From: Oscillospiraceae bacterium
GTDB lineage: Bacteria; Bacillota; Clostridia; Oscillospirales; Oscillospiraceae
NCBI GenBank assembly: GCA_021442665.1
Contig: JABUSQ010000158.1
Span: 1-36,802, forward strand
Direction: 5' to 3'
Length of the DNA stretch: 36,802 nt
Numbering within the stretch: position 1 is the first letter of the stretch; each line of letters begins with the position of its first letter. The translations under genes and the position numbers were made by a program. The notes below the pieces were generated by a model. That model did not search any database, was not told where the DNA came from, and saw nothing but the letters and a program-made list of their open reading frames with translations. This document shows positions 1-6,191 of the stretch, one piece after another.

Positions 1-11
1 TGACTGCTTTT

Positions 12-455
12 TCAATCTATGGCTATGCTCATGAGCTGCTGCTTTATTCTGAATATCTGAGTTGTCTGACTGGTGCTCAGGGAGTCAAGCTGACGGTTGA
101 GCTCGTCTATGAGGTCAAGCTGTTTCTCGGACAGACCGACGCTGACGGTCTCCGGGGCGGGCTTTGCGGAGCCTACTATGCTGCGGGCCTTTTCGTTTGC
201 CTCTTTGATGATGGCGTCGGCTTTGCGCTGAGCCTCCTTCAGCTTTGCGTCGGCGGCCTGCTGCGCCTTCAGCTCGGCTGCTGCGGCTTTTTTGCTGCTC
301 TCAAGCTGCGCCTTAAGCTTTGTGTTCTCCTCCAGAAGCTCACTCACGGCAGTTCTGAGCTCCTCTATCTTGGCATTGACCTTGTTTGCGTTGTAATATT
401 TCTGCTTGACGATCTCAAGACCGAGGTCATCAAAGGCTTCGAGTGTGATGGACAT
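12..455 (-). CDS. Coiled-coil protein, DivIVA-like (tentative)
   Basis: A 147-residue, highly charged protein. Residues about 25-95 are rich in Glu, Lys and Ala with heptad-like spacing, which predicts a long coiled coil; a second short helical segment follows after a Pro-containing linker (residues about 98-103). No signal peptide or membrane segment is visible. The N-terminal 30 residues followed by a coiled coil recall DivIVA/GpsB-type cell-division scaffolds, but the resemblance is weak and no diagnostic motif is seen. The start is supported by a GGAGG ribosome binding site just upstream and a good promoter at 484-512. The stop codon lies at the window edge, so downstream partners are not visible. 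A structural or cell-division role is inference only. Confidence 0.6.
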   Translation of the reverse strand: MSITLEAFDDLGLEIVKQKYYNANKVNAKIEELRTAVSELLEENTKLKAQLESSKKAAAAELKAQQAADAKLKEAQRKADAIIKEANEKARSIVGSAKPAPETVSVGLSEKQLDLIDELNRQLDSLSTSQTTQIFRIKQQLMSIAID

Positions 456-483
456 ATTGCGGCCTCCTTTTTGTCATGAAAAA

Positions 484-512
484 ATATTATCAGAAATGAG
501 CACAAATATCAA
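484..512 (-). promoter_or_regulatory. Promoter of the coiled-coil gene
   Basis: On the minus strand TTGATA (507-512) and TAATAT (484-489) are separated by 17 bp and lie about 30 bp ahead of the start codon at 455. Confidence 0.5.
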
Positions 513-608
513 TCATTCTTTCGAGAAAACTTTTTCCACGGCATATGACCGGACAAATCCCGGGTTTTGTCGAAAAATTGTGGCAAACTTATCAAAAAAT
601 GAACTAAT

Positions 609-620
609 TTGCAATTGCAA
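609..620. repeat. 12-bp perfect palindrome over the ferredoxin -35 box
   Basis: TTGCAATTGCAA is its own reverse complement and is made of two abutting TTGCAA hexamers. The second hexamer (615-620) is the -35 box of the ferredoxin promoter, so the palindrome could be an operator or simply a duplicated -35. Confidence 0.5.
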
Positions 621-642
621 TTTTCGCTGAATATGTTACAAT
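615..642 (+). promoter_or_regulatory. Ferredoxin promoter
   Basis: TTGCAA (615-620), a 16-bp spacer and TACAAT (637-642) precede the ferredoxin ribosome binding site AGGAGG (674-679) by about 30 bp. Confidence 0.6.
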
Positions 643-687
643 GCATTTGTCGGAGTATTCTGACTATTATCATAGGAGGTACATATC

Positions 688-858
688 ATGGCATTTGTTA
701 TCGGTCCCGATTGTGTCCAGTGCGGCACCTGCAAGGAGAACTGCCCCGCAGAGGCTATCAAGGAGAACGACGGCGTTTTCACCATCGACGCAGAGGCTTG
801 TGTTGAGTGCGGCACCTGCAAGGATAACTGCCCCGCAGCAGCAATCGTAGAAGAGTAA
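688..858 (+). CDS. 2[4Fe-4S] clostridial-type ferredoxin
   Basis: A 56-residue cytosolic electron carrier. It contains two copies of the motif C-x2-C-x2-C-x3-C-P: Cys9, 12, 15, 19 and Cys38, 41, 44, 48. This is the canonical arrangement of bacterial ferredoxins with two [4Fe-4S] clusters, and the two halves are near duplicates of each other (both contain CGTCK and NCPA). Length is standard for the family. The start is fixed by AGGAGG at 674-679, eight bases upstream. The gene is monocistronic, with its own promoter (615-642) and a strong terminator (871-907). It probably carries low-potential electrons for fermentation; it could also supply electrons to the iron-sulphur corrinoid reactivase at 4260-5750, but nothing in the sequence proves that link. 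Confidence 0.95.
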   Translation: MAFVIGPDCVQCGTCKENCPAEAIKENDGVFTIDAEACVECGTCKDNCPAAAIVEE

Positions 859-870
859 TAGCTTTTCAAT

Positions 871-907
871 AAAAAACCGGTATGCGATGCATACCGGTTT
901 TTTATTT
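871..907. terminator. Bidirectional rho-independent terminator
   Basis: An 11-bp stem (875-885 with 889-899) with a 3-nt loop is flanked by A-rich and T-rich tracts on its two sides. It ends the ferredoxin transcript on the plus strand and the membrane-protein transcript on the minus strand. Confidence 0.85.
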
Positions 908-1386
908 TATCCCACAGCAAAGAGCATTGCCGCAAGAAAACAGCACTGACCGAGGGAGTTGACGATCTCCGCCACCCAGTTGGTTTTGGCGTCGTACTTG
1001 TCAAAGCGGTTTTTCTTGTACCACACCATGGTTCCCATGAGGACGAGCCACAGGATGAAGAATATAAGCTGGGGCAGACCCGAGACCGCAGAGAGCACGG
1101 CAGGGAAGCTGATGCGGCGTATGTTCAGAATAACCGCCAGCAGCATGACCAGCCAGCCGCCTGCCTGCAGCGGCAGAAAGCTCCTGTTGAGCCACTTTAT
1201 GTCCTTGCCGGAGGTGCCGAGGATGAGCTTCCACAGCACCTTGAACACGCCTGCCAGCAGGCTTGCCACGGCGCCGATGAGAAAAAGAGGACTGTTAAAA
1301 ACACCCGCCAGCAGTATGATGGCAATTCCGAAGGCGACTACGGGTATAAAGTCCACAAGAGCGAGAGCAAGAGTAAATTCGGTCAT
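907..1386 (-). CDS. Small integral membrane protein, family not recognised
   Basis: A 159-residue hydrophobic protein with about five predicted membrane segments (roughly residues 7-28, 31-53, 74-90, 101-120 and 142-158). Charged loops include a Lys/Arg/Asp-rich stretch around residues 122-134. No signal peptide distinct from the first membrane helix and no catalytic motif is seen. The start has an AGGAG-type ribosome binding site (about 1394-1399) and a good promoter (1425-1453) that overlaps the divergent promoter of the methyl-transfer operon. That overlap raises the possibility of coordinated or mutually exclusive expression. I do not recognise the family, and a transport or sensing role would be a guess. 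Confidence 0.7.
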   Translation of the reverse strand: MTEFTLALALVDFIPVVAFGIAIILLAGVFNSPLFLIGAVASLLAGVFKVLWKLILGTSGKDIKWLNRSFLPLQAGGWLVMLLAVILNIRRISFPAVLSAVSGLPQLIFFILWLVLMGTMVWYKKNRFDKYDAKTNWVAEIVNSLGQCCFLAAMLFAVG

Positions 1387-1424
1387 AGTTTATCTCCTGA
1401 TAAGCTTTTTTAAATATTATAATC

Positions 1425-1453
1425 ATTATAATATAAATTGACGGAAAAAACAA
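1425..1453 (-). promoter_or_regulatory. Promoter of the small membrane protein
   Basis: On the minus strand TTGTTT (1448-1453), 17 bp, then a consensus TATAAT (1425-1430). It overlaps the divergent promoter at 1438-1466. Confidence 0.6.
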
Positions 1454-1466
1454 TTCGTGTTAGATT
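1438..1466 (+). promoter_or_regulatory. Promoter of the corrinoid methyl-transfer operon
   Basis: TTGACG (1438-1443), 17 bp, TAGATT (1461-1466), about 30 bp ahead of the first gene. The -35 region interleaves with that of the minus-strand promoter, so RNA polymerase probably cannot occupy both at once. Confidence 0.55.
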
Positions 1467-1495
1467 ATTTACAGATAAAATTTGTGAGGTAAGCT

Positions 1496-2677
1496 ATGAA
1501 CGCAAAAGAATTAAAGGCGGGCAGGATAGCTCTGTTCAGAGACGCCGCCGCCTTCAGGCCAACGGAGAGAATACCCTATTTCTCCTCGGCGGTCACATGG
1601 AAGATATTCGACGCAGGACACACACTGGACGAGGCCATGACGGATTTCGGGATCATGGAGGAGTGTGTGCGTCATTTTCTGGATACTTATCCCGTGGACG
1701 GACTTCTGGATACGGGCATCCGCAACCAGTTTAATGTAACCGAGGCCTTCGGCGGGGGCGGATATTATTACTACACCCCCGACGCCGTGGGCATACACGA
1801 TCATGCTCACTGCACCGTGGACACGCTGGAGGATTACCTTAAGGACCCGGAGAGATACATATGGGAGACGGTGCTGCCGAAAAAATACGGCGAGGCCTGG
1901 GGACAGAAAACCAGGGAGATTTGGAAAAAGACCTTTAAGGAGTACATGGCGTACACGAAATTTGTCATTCACATGGCAAATGTCACGGGCAAGGAGTACG
2001 GTATACCCGGGCTGGCTCCCAATAACCCCATGAAAGGTGCCATCCAGTTCGGCATCGAGGAGCTGGAGGCAAATCTTCTGGGCATAAAGCAGCTCTCCAT
2101 CGCCATGCGCAGGAATGCCGACCTTATCGAGAGTTTCTGCCGCAGCTGGGATGCAGAGCACATAGACCCCGTCGTGGAAAAGGTGCTGAGCGGCAACGGC
2201 CCCGACAGGAAATACTGCTTTGACGCGTCCTTAATGATGCTGGCGCACAATATCACGGGACCGAAGCAGTTCGAGCGCTTCTACTGGCCGAGCCTGAAGA
2301 AGCTGCTGGACGCCTACGCCGAAAAGGGCATGAGCGTGCGTATCTTCGCCGAGGGCAGCATAGGAAGATATGCGGATTACTTCAAGGATTATCCCAAGGG
2401 CGTCATAACCCTGCATCTTGAGCAGGATGACCCCTTCGAGATCCGTGAAAAGCTCCCCAACATAGCAATCATGGGCGGCATGACCACGGATATGCTGGCA
2501 AATGCAAGCCCGGAGGACTGCGTCGCCTATGCGAAGCGGCTCTGCGACGAGCTGGGAAGAGAGGGCGGCTTCATCTTCAGCGAAAACAAGATGTTGTCCT
2601 ACCGCAACGACGCAAGGGCAGAAAATCTTGCGGCTGTGACGGAATTCGTGAGCGGCTACCGCCCTGAGAGGAGTTAA
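1496..2677 (+). CDS. UroD-family corrinoid-linked methyltransferase (probable methyl-donor side)
   Basis: A 393-residue soluble protein of the uroporphyrinogen decarboxylase/MtaA superfamily, a TIM-barrel group that includes MtaA, MtbA and CmuA. It lies directly ahead of a corrinoid protein, a homocysteine methyltransferase and a corrinoid reactivase, so it is a methyltransferase and not a haem-pathway decarboxylase. Family features include the N-terminal region with RPTERIP (residues 21-27), and an FAEGS segment (284-288). Thiol-methylating members carry a zinc motif H-x-C plus a later Cys; here the equivalent position reads H307-L-E309 and the later region reads SENKM, so that site is absent. 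I infer that it takes the methyl group from a substrate and passes it to the corrinoid protein. The substrate is unknown. The start has GAGGT 5 bp upstream. Confidence 0.8.
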   Translation: MNAKELKAGRIALFRDAAAFRPTERIPYFSSAVTWKIFDAGHTLDEAMTDFGIMEECVRHFLDTYPVDGLLDTGIRNQFNVTEAFGGGGYYYYTPDAVGIHDHAHCTVDTLEDYLKDPERYIWETVLPKKYGEAWGQKTREIWKKTFKEYMAYTKFVIHMANVTGKEYGIPGLAPNNPMKGAIQFGIEELEANLLGIKQLSIAMRRNADLIESFCRSWDAEHIDPVVEKVLSGNGPDRKYCFDASLMMLAHNITGPKQFERFYWPSLKKLLDAYAEKGMSVRIFAEGSIGRYADYFKDYPKGVITLHLEQDDPFEIREKLPNIAIMGGMTTDMLANASPEDCVAYAKRLCDELGREGGFIFSENKMLSYRNDARAENLAAVTEFVSGYRPERS

Positions 2678-2680
2678 GCT

Positions 2681-2809
2681 ATGGAGAATAAATATACATC
2701 CTATCCCGAGGGATACAACAGACTGGTGAGGGACATCGTGCCCTTTTATATGCGCCCTGCAAAGAAGATGCTCATGCGCCTTCTGCTGACCATACTCACC
2801 GACGGCTGA
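2681..2809 (+). CDS. 42-residue protein inside the methyl-transfer operon, unknown
   Basis: The ATG lies 3 bp after the methyltransferase stop and is preceded by GAGAGGAG, a good ribosome binding site; the stop is 13 bp before the corrinoid protein start. The peptide has an aromatic/charged first half (KYTSYPEGYNRLVRD) and a basic, Leu/Met-rich second half (KKMLMRLLLTILTDG) that could be an amphipathic helix. It has no Cys and no signal peptide. Position and ribosome binding site argue that it is translated. It might be a small subunit or an interface peptide for the methyltransferase-corrinoid complex; that is inference. I know of no named family. Confidence 0.6.
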   Translation: MENKYTSYPEGYNRLVRDIVPFYMRPAKKMLMRLLLTILTDG

Positions 2810-2822
2810 GAGGAGAATGAAA

Positions 2823-3452
2823 ATGGATTATAACGAGATAAAGACCGCAATGCAGGAGCTGGACGAGGATACTCTGCTGGCGCTTATGAGGAAGGTCATT
2901 TCCGGCGGAGCCGACGCAATGGAGGCTGTGCGCGCCTGTCAGGAGGGTATGGAGGCCGTGGGTCAGCTCTTCGAGGACGGGGAATATTTCGTGGGTGACC
3001 TCATCTACGCCGGAGAGATACTCACCGACGCTCTTGAGATAATAAAGCCCGCTCTCTCCGAGGGCGAGGGAGGAAGTCTGGGCAGAATGCTTATCTGCAC
3101 CGTGCGTGACGATCTCCACGACATCGGCAAGAACATAGTGAAGAGTCTGCTGGAGGCGGGCGGCTTCGAGGTACTGGATCTGGGCGTTGACGCAGCCCCG
3201 GAGAAGATAGTTGAGACCGCAAAGAGCGAGGGTATCGGCATCATCGCCCTCAGCGGCGTTCTGACCCTTGCGCTGGAGTCCATGAAGGATACCGTCCGGG
3301 CATTCTGCGATGCGGGTCTGCGCGAGAACGTGAAGATAATCATAGGCGGAGCGCCGGTGAATGAGAATTCCGCGAAGACCGTGGGAGCCGACGCTTGGGC
3401 AAGCAGTCCCCAGAGGACGGTTTCCATATGCAGAGAGTGGGCAGGAGGCTGA
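2823..3452 (+). CDS. Corrinoid (B12-binding) methyl-carrier protein
   Basis: A 209-residue protein with the two-domain layout of free-standing methyl carriers such as MtaC/MtbC/MtvC. An N-terminal helical cap (residues about 1-85, with the V-G-x-L-F-E-D-G-E-Y-F segment) is followed by a Rossmann-like cobalamin domain. The cobalt-ligand motif D-x-H-x-x-G is present as D97-L-H99-D-I-G102, with the downstream LSGVLT (143-148) and IIGGAPV (173-179) segments that cradle the nucleotide tail. It shuttles the methyl group between the UroD-family enzyme and the homocysteine methyltransferase. The ATG at 2823 is preferred over the ATG at 2817 because AGGAG (2811-2815) is 7 bp from the former and only 1 bp from the latter. 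Confidence 0.92.
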   Translation: MDYNEIKTAMQELDEDTLLALMRKVISGGADAMEAVRACQEGMEAVGQLFEDGEYFVGDLIYAGEILTDALEIIKPALSEGEGGSLGRMLICTVRDDLHDIGKNIVKSLLEAGGFEVLDLGVDAAPEKIVETAKSEGIGIIALSGVLTLALESMKDTVRAFCDAGLRENVKIIIGGAPVNENSAKTVGADAWASSPQRTVSICREWAGG

Positions 3453-3453
3453 A

Positions 3454-4263
3454 ATGATACATTTACTTGACGGCTCCGCAGGCACAGCCCTGTGGGCTAT
3501 GGCAGAGGCTGCGGGAGTTAAGAAAAAATCCGTGTGGCTGTATAATATCGAGCAGCCCGAATTCGTCACCGAGCTTCACCGCCGCTATATCGAGGCGGGC
3601 AGCGAGCTGATACAGGCCAACACCTTCAGCGTAAACCGGTTTTCCGTGGAGCGGGAATCGGAGCTCAGCGCCGCCGAGGTGGTCACCGCCGCGGTTAAGC
3701 TGGCAAAGCAGGCAGCGGAGGGAACCGGGGTCAGGGTCTACGCCACCTTCGGACCTCTGCCCATACTCATGGAGCCCTACGGGAAGCTCAGCATTGCCGA
3801 GACCGAGGCGGCATACACGGAGCTTGCCTCCGCCGCCGCGGAAGCGGGCGCGGATATCATCGTGCTGGAGACCTTCATGGATCTGCGCATGATGGAGGTG
3901 GCTGCCAAAGCCGCAAAGAGCTTCGGCCTGCCCGTGTTCTGCTCCATGACCTTTGCCAAGCGTCACCGCACCATGATGGGCGACACCGTGAAGAAGATAG
4001 CTCAGTCTCTGGAGACCATAGGCGCAGACGCCGTGGGCATGAACTGCTCGGCAGGCCCCGTGGAGGCGCTGGAGATCATCCGTGAGTTTAAGGAGAATAC
4101 CGCTCTGCCCCTGTACTTCAAGCCCAACTCCGGCATGGGCGAAAGCTACGGCGCTGATCAGTTTGCCTCAGAGATAGCTCCCGCTCTGGAGTTTGTATCC
4201 TATGTGGGCGGCTGCTGCGGCTGTGACGAGGAATATATAAAGGAGATAAAAAAGCTCCTGTGA
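3454..4263 (+). CDS. Homocysteine S-methyltransferase, stand-alone MetH-type module
   Basis: A 269-residue protein that matches only the first module of cobalamin-dependent methionine synthase (or a BhmT/MmuM-type homocysteine methyltransferase). It shows the DGSAGT start (residues 6-11), QANTF (54-58), ETF-x-DL (139-144) and the three zinc-binding cysteines that activate homocysteine: C198 in GMNCSAGP, and C254/C255 in GGCCGC. There is no folate-binding, B12-binding or activation domain. It should transfer methyl from the neighbouring corrinoid protein to homocysteine, giving methionine. AGGAGG (3443-3448) lies 5 bp ahead of the ATG, which follows the previous stop by one base. An unusual acceptor other than homocysteine cannot be excluded. 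Confidence 0.88.
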   Translation: MIHLLDGSAGTALWAMAEAAGVKKKSVWLYNIEQPEFVTELHRRYIEAGSELIQANTFSVNRFSVERESELSAAEVVTAAVKLAKQAAEGTGVRVYATFGPLPILMEPYGKLSIAETEAAYTELASAAAEAGADIIVLETFMDLRMMEVAAKAAKSFGLPVFCSMTFAKRHRTMMGDTVKKIAQSLETIGADAVGMNCSAGPVEALEIIREFKENTALPLYFKPNSGMGESYGADQFASEIAPALEFVSYVGGCCGCDEEYIKEIKKLL

Positions 4264-5750
4264 GTGTTTTTTCGGTTAAGGTGCACTGCGGAGGCGGGGA
4301 GCTTCTGCTGTGCGCCGGGGAAGATAAGAGCATATTGGAGCTTCTCACCGCCGCATCCGTCATCGTTGACGCACCCTGCGGAGGCAGAGGGACCTGCGGC
4401 AAATGCAGCGTGGAGCTCAGAGGAGCGGTGCGGAGCAGGGACAGCGGAGAGACGGTACAGGCGGAGGGCAGGCTTCACGCCTGCCGCTTTATCCCCGCAG
4501 GGGACTGCGAGCTATGGCTTGACACCGAAGGCGAGGCGAGGATAGTCCTGCCGGATGCCGTGAGGACAGACGGCGGAGGCGAGGGTCTGGGGCTTGCCGT
4601 GGATATAGGCACCACCACAGTGGCGGCGGCTCTGTACGACCTTGCCACCGGGGAATGCATCGCCGAAAAGAGCGAGCGCAATGCCCAGAGAAGCTTCGGC
4701 GCCGATGTCGTGAGCCGCATGGAGCATTGCAGAAGGGGAAGCTTTACGGAGCTTGCGGAGGCGACCCGGACACAGCTTGCGGCACTGTTTGAGGACAGAG
4801 AGGGCATACGCCGTGTGGCACTGGTGGGAAACACCGTGATGCAGCATCTGGCGTGGGGTCTTGACCCCTCGGACATGGCTGTCCCGCCCTTCAGACCCAA
4901 AAGCCTTTTTGGCTTCAGTGCAGGCTCGGAGCTGTGGCAGGACGCCGAGGTATATCTTGCACCCTGCGTATCCGCGTATGTGGGAGGAGACGTGCCTGCG
5001 GGCATGCTGGCCTGCGGCATGGACAGCGCAGAGGGCCTGTGGCTGTATGTGGATATCGGCACCAACGGAGAGATGGCTCTGGGCGATAAAAACGGCTATG
5101 TCACCTGCGCAACAGCGGCAGGGCCTGCCTTCGAGGGCGCTGAGATAGCCTGCGGAATGATCGCCGCCGAGGGAGCCGTGGACAGAGTATGGTGCGAGGG
5201 CACTGAGCTTTTTGCCCACGTAATCGGCGGGGGAGAGGCGAAGGGCATCTGCGGCAGCGGACTTATCGACGCTGCTGCCGCCATGCTGCGGCTGGGCGTG
5301 CTTGACCGCAGAGGACGGCTCCTTGATGAGGAAAAAGCACCCGTACAGCTGCGGCGCAGATTTATCCGGCATGATGGCGTGAGAGCCTTTGTCCTCCGGG
5401 ACGGGGTCTTCGTCACCGCTAAGGACATACGGAAGATACAGCTTGCCAAGGCAGCCATAAGAGGCGGCATAGAGACACTGCTTCAGGGGCGAGTACCCGA
5501 CGGTGTGGTCATCGCAGGGGGCTTCGGAAGCTATATCGACGTGAGAAACGCCGTGGAGATAGGTCTGCTGCCCCCCATACCCGTAAGCCTTGTCCGTCAG
5601 GCGGGAAACGCCGCAGCCAAGGGGGCGGCGATGCTTCTGAACGACGGCACTGCCGAAAGACTGAAGGCTCTGACGGAAAGCTGCAGCTACCTTGATCTTT
5701 CCTCTTCAAAGGAGTTTTCCGACAGCTATATTTCCTATCTGGACTTCTGA
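4260..5750 (+). CDS. [2Fe-2S] corrinoid-protein reactivase (RamA/RACo-like, ASKHA fold)
   Basis: A 496-residue protein predicted to reduce accidentally oxidised Co(II) corrinoid back to Co(I) using ATP. The N-terminal ferredoxin-like domain has plant-type cluster ligands C40-x5-C46-x2-C49 and C75. From about residue 108 the actin-like ATPase domain begins with GLAVDIGTTT; a second glycine-rich phosphate-binding segment (YVDIGTNGEMAL) follows near residue 262. This architecture is that of RACo and related reductive activators of corrinoid proteins in acetogens; the present protein is somewhat shorter than typical members, which have a linker domain. Translation starts at a GTG overlapping the TGA of the upstream gene (GTGA), so the two are coupled. 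A terminator follows at 5770. Confidence 0.9.
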   Translation: MSVFSVKVHCGGGELLLCAGEDKSILELLTAASVIVDAPCGGRGTCGKCSVELRGAVRSRDSGETVQAEGRLHACRFIPAGDCELWLDTEGEARIVLPDAVRTDGGGEGLGLAVDIGTTTVAAALYDLATGECIAEKSERNAQRSFGADVVSRMEHCRRGSFTELAEATRTQLAALFEDREGIRRVALVGNTVMQHLAWGLDPSDMAVPPFRPKSLFGFSAGSELWQDAEVYLAPCVSAYVGGDVPAGMLACGMDSAEGLWLYVDIGTNGEMALGDKNGYVTCATAAGPAFEGAEIACGMIAAEGAVDRVWCEGTELFAHVIGGGEAKGICGSGLIDAAAAMLRLGVLDRRGRLLDEEKAPVQLRRRFIRHDGVRAFVLRDGVFVTAKDIRKIQLAKAAIRGGIETLLQGRVPDGVVIAGGFGSYIDVRNAVEIGLLPPIPVSLVRQAGNAAAKGAAMLLNDGTAERLKALTESCSYLDLSSSKEFSDSYISYLDF

Positions 5751-5769
5751 AAACAGCATTTATCAGAAT

Positions 5770-5799
5770 ACTGACAGCTTCAAAAGCTGTCAGTTTTTT
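5770..5799 (+). terminator. Terminator of the methyl-transfer operon
   Basis: An 11-bp perfect stem (5770-5780 with 5784-5794), 3-nt loop and a T6 tract. Confidence 0.9.
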
Positions 5800-5817
5800 A
5801 ATTAACAGAAATAAGCA

Positions 5818-5846
5818 TTGACTTCAGCGGACGAATGTATTAATAT
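5818..5846 (+). promoter_or_regulatory. Promoter reading into the long intergenic region
   Basis: TTGACT (5818-5823), 17 bp, TAATAT (5841-5846). It would start a transcript near 5853, about 340 nt ahead of the GntR gene. Confidence 0.45.
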
Positions 5847-5852
5847 ATTAAT

Positions 5853-6000
5853 GTGTTACATTATTGAAACAAATCCGCGGCAATGCAGCCGGTCGTTATC
5901 CCTGCCCTTGTCCGGAGCATTCCTAAGACATGGAAGCTGACGTCGGCTTTAAAGTGATAGGGTACGCAGGTATTTTTAGTGTTAAAATTTTATTTATTAC
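5853..6000 (+). other. Non-coding stretch with nested inverted repeats (possible structured leader RNA)
   Basis: This is the information-rich part of the 5800-6191 gene-free region. A possible outer stem pairs 5887-5891 (AGCCG) with 5944-5948 (CGGCT). Inside it 5916-5923 pairs with 5932-5938 (AGC-a-TTCC against GGAAGCT) around an 8-nt loop. No stable open frame with a ribosome binding site is present. I could not match it to cobalamin, SAM, THF, T-box or other riboswitch consensus sequences that I know. The rest of the region, about 5950-6190, is AT-rich and holds a second promoter and an imperfect inverted repeat. Confidence 0.3.
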
Positions 6001-6009
6001 TAATAAACA

Positions 6010-6038
6010 TTGACATATTAAATCAATTGTAATTTACT
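6010..6038 (+). promoter_or_regulatory. Promoter candidate for the GntR-transporter unit
   Basis: A perfect TTGACA (6010-6015) is followed after 17 bp by TTTACT (6033-6038) or after 19 bp by TACTAT (6035-6040). Confidence 0.5.
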
Positions 6039-6050
6039 ATACACAACAGC

Positions 6051-6067
6051 GTTTCATTTAGTGAAAC
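6051..6067. repeat. Inverted repeat downstream of the GntR promoter, possible operator
   Basis: GTTTCA (6051-6056) and TGAAAC (6062-6067) form a 6-bp inverted repeat with a 5-bp centre; a further TTTCAC lies at 6082-6087. Its position just after the promoter suits autoregulation by the GntR protein, but this is inference. Confidence 0.35.
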
Positions 6068-6191
6068 CGGACTTGCTTGCATTTCACGGACGGCGGCCGG
6101 GCTTGTTTTATTCATAAAGCCGGAGCTTTCAGATGTATTTTCGGGCAGTGATGCGATATAATGCCCGTTTTCAGATAAGGAGAGTCCGCCC

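Noticed and set aside
2681-5750. A frameshifted or split single MetH gene
   Set aside because: Each part has its own start and ribosome binding site, the order differs from MetH (homocysteine module after the B12 module), and no pterin or activation domain is present.
5850-5980. Cobalamin riboswitch in the gap after the corrinoid operon
   Set aside because: The expected conserved B12-box and core elements are absent, and the region lies downstream of the corrinoid genes, not ahead of them.
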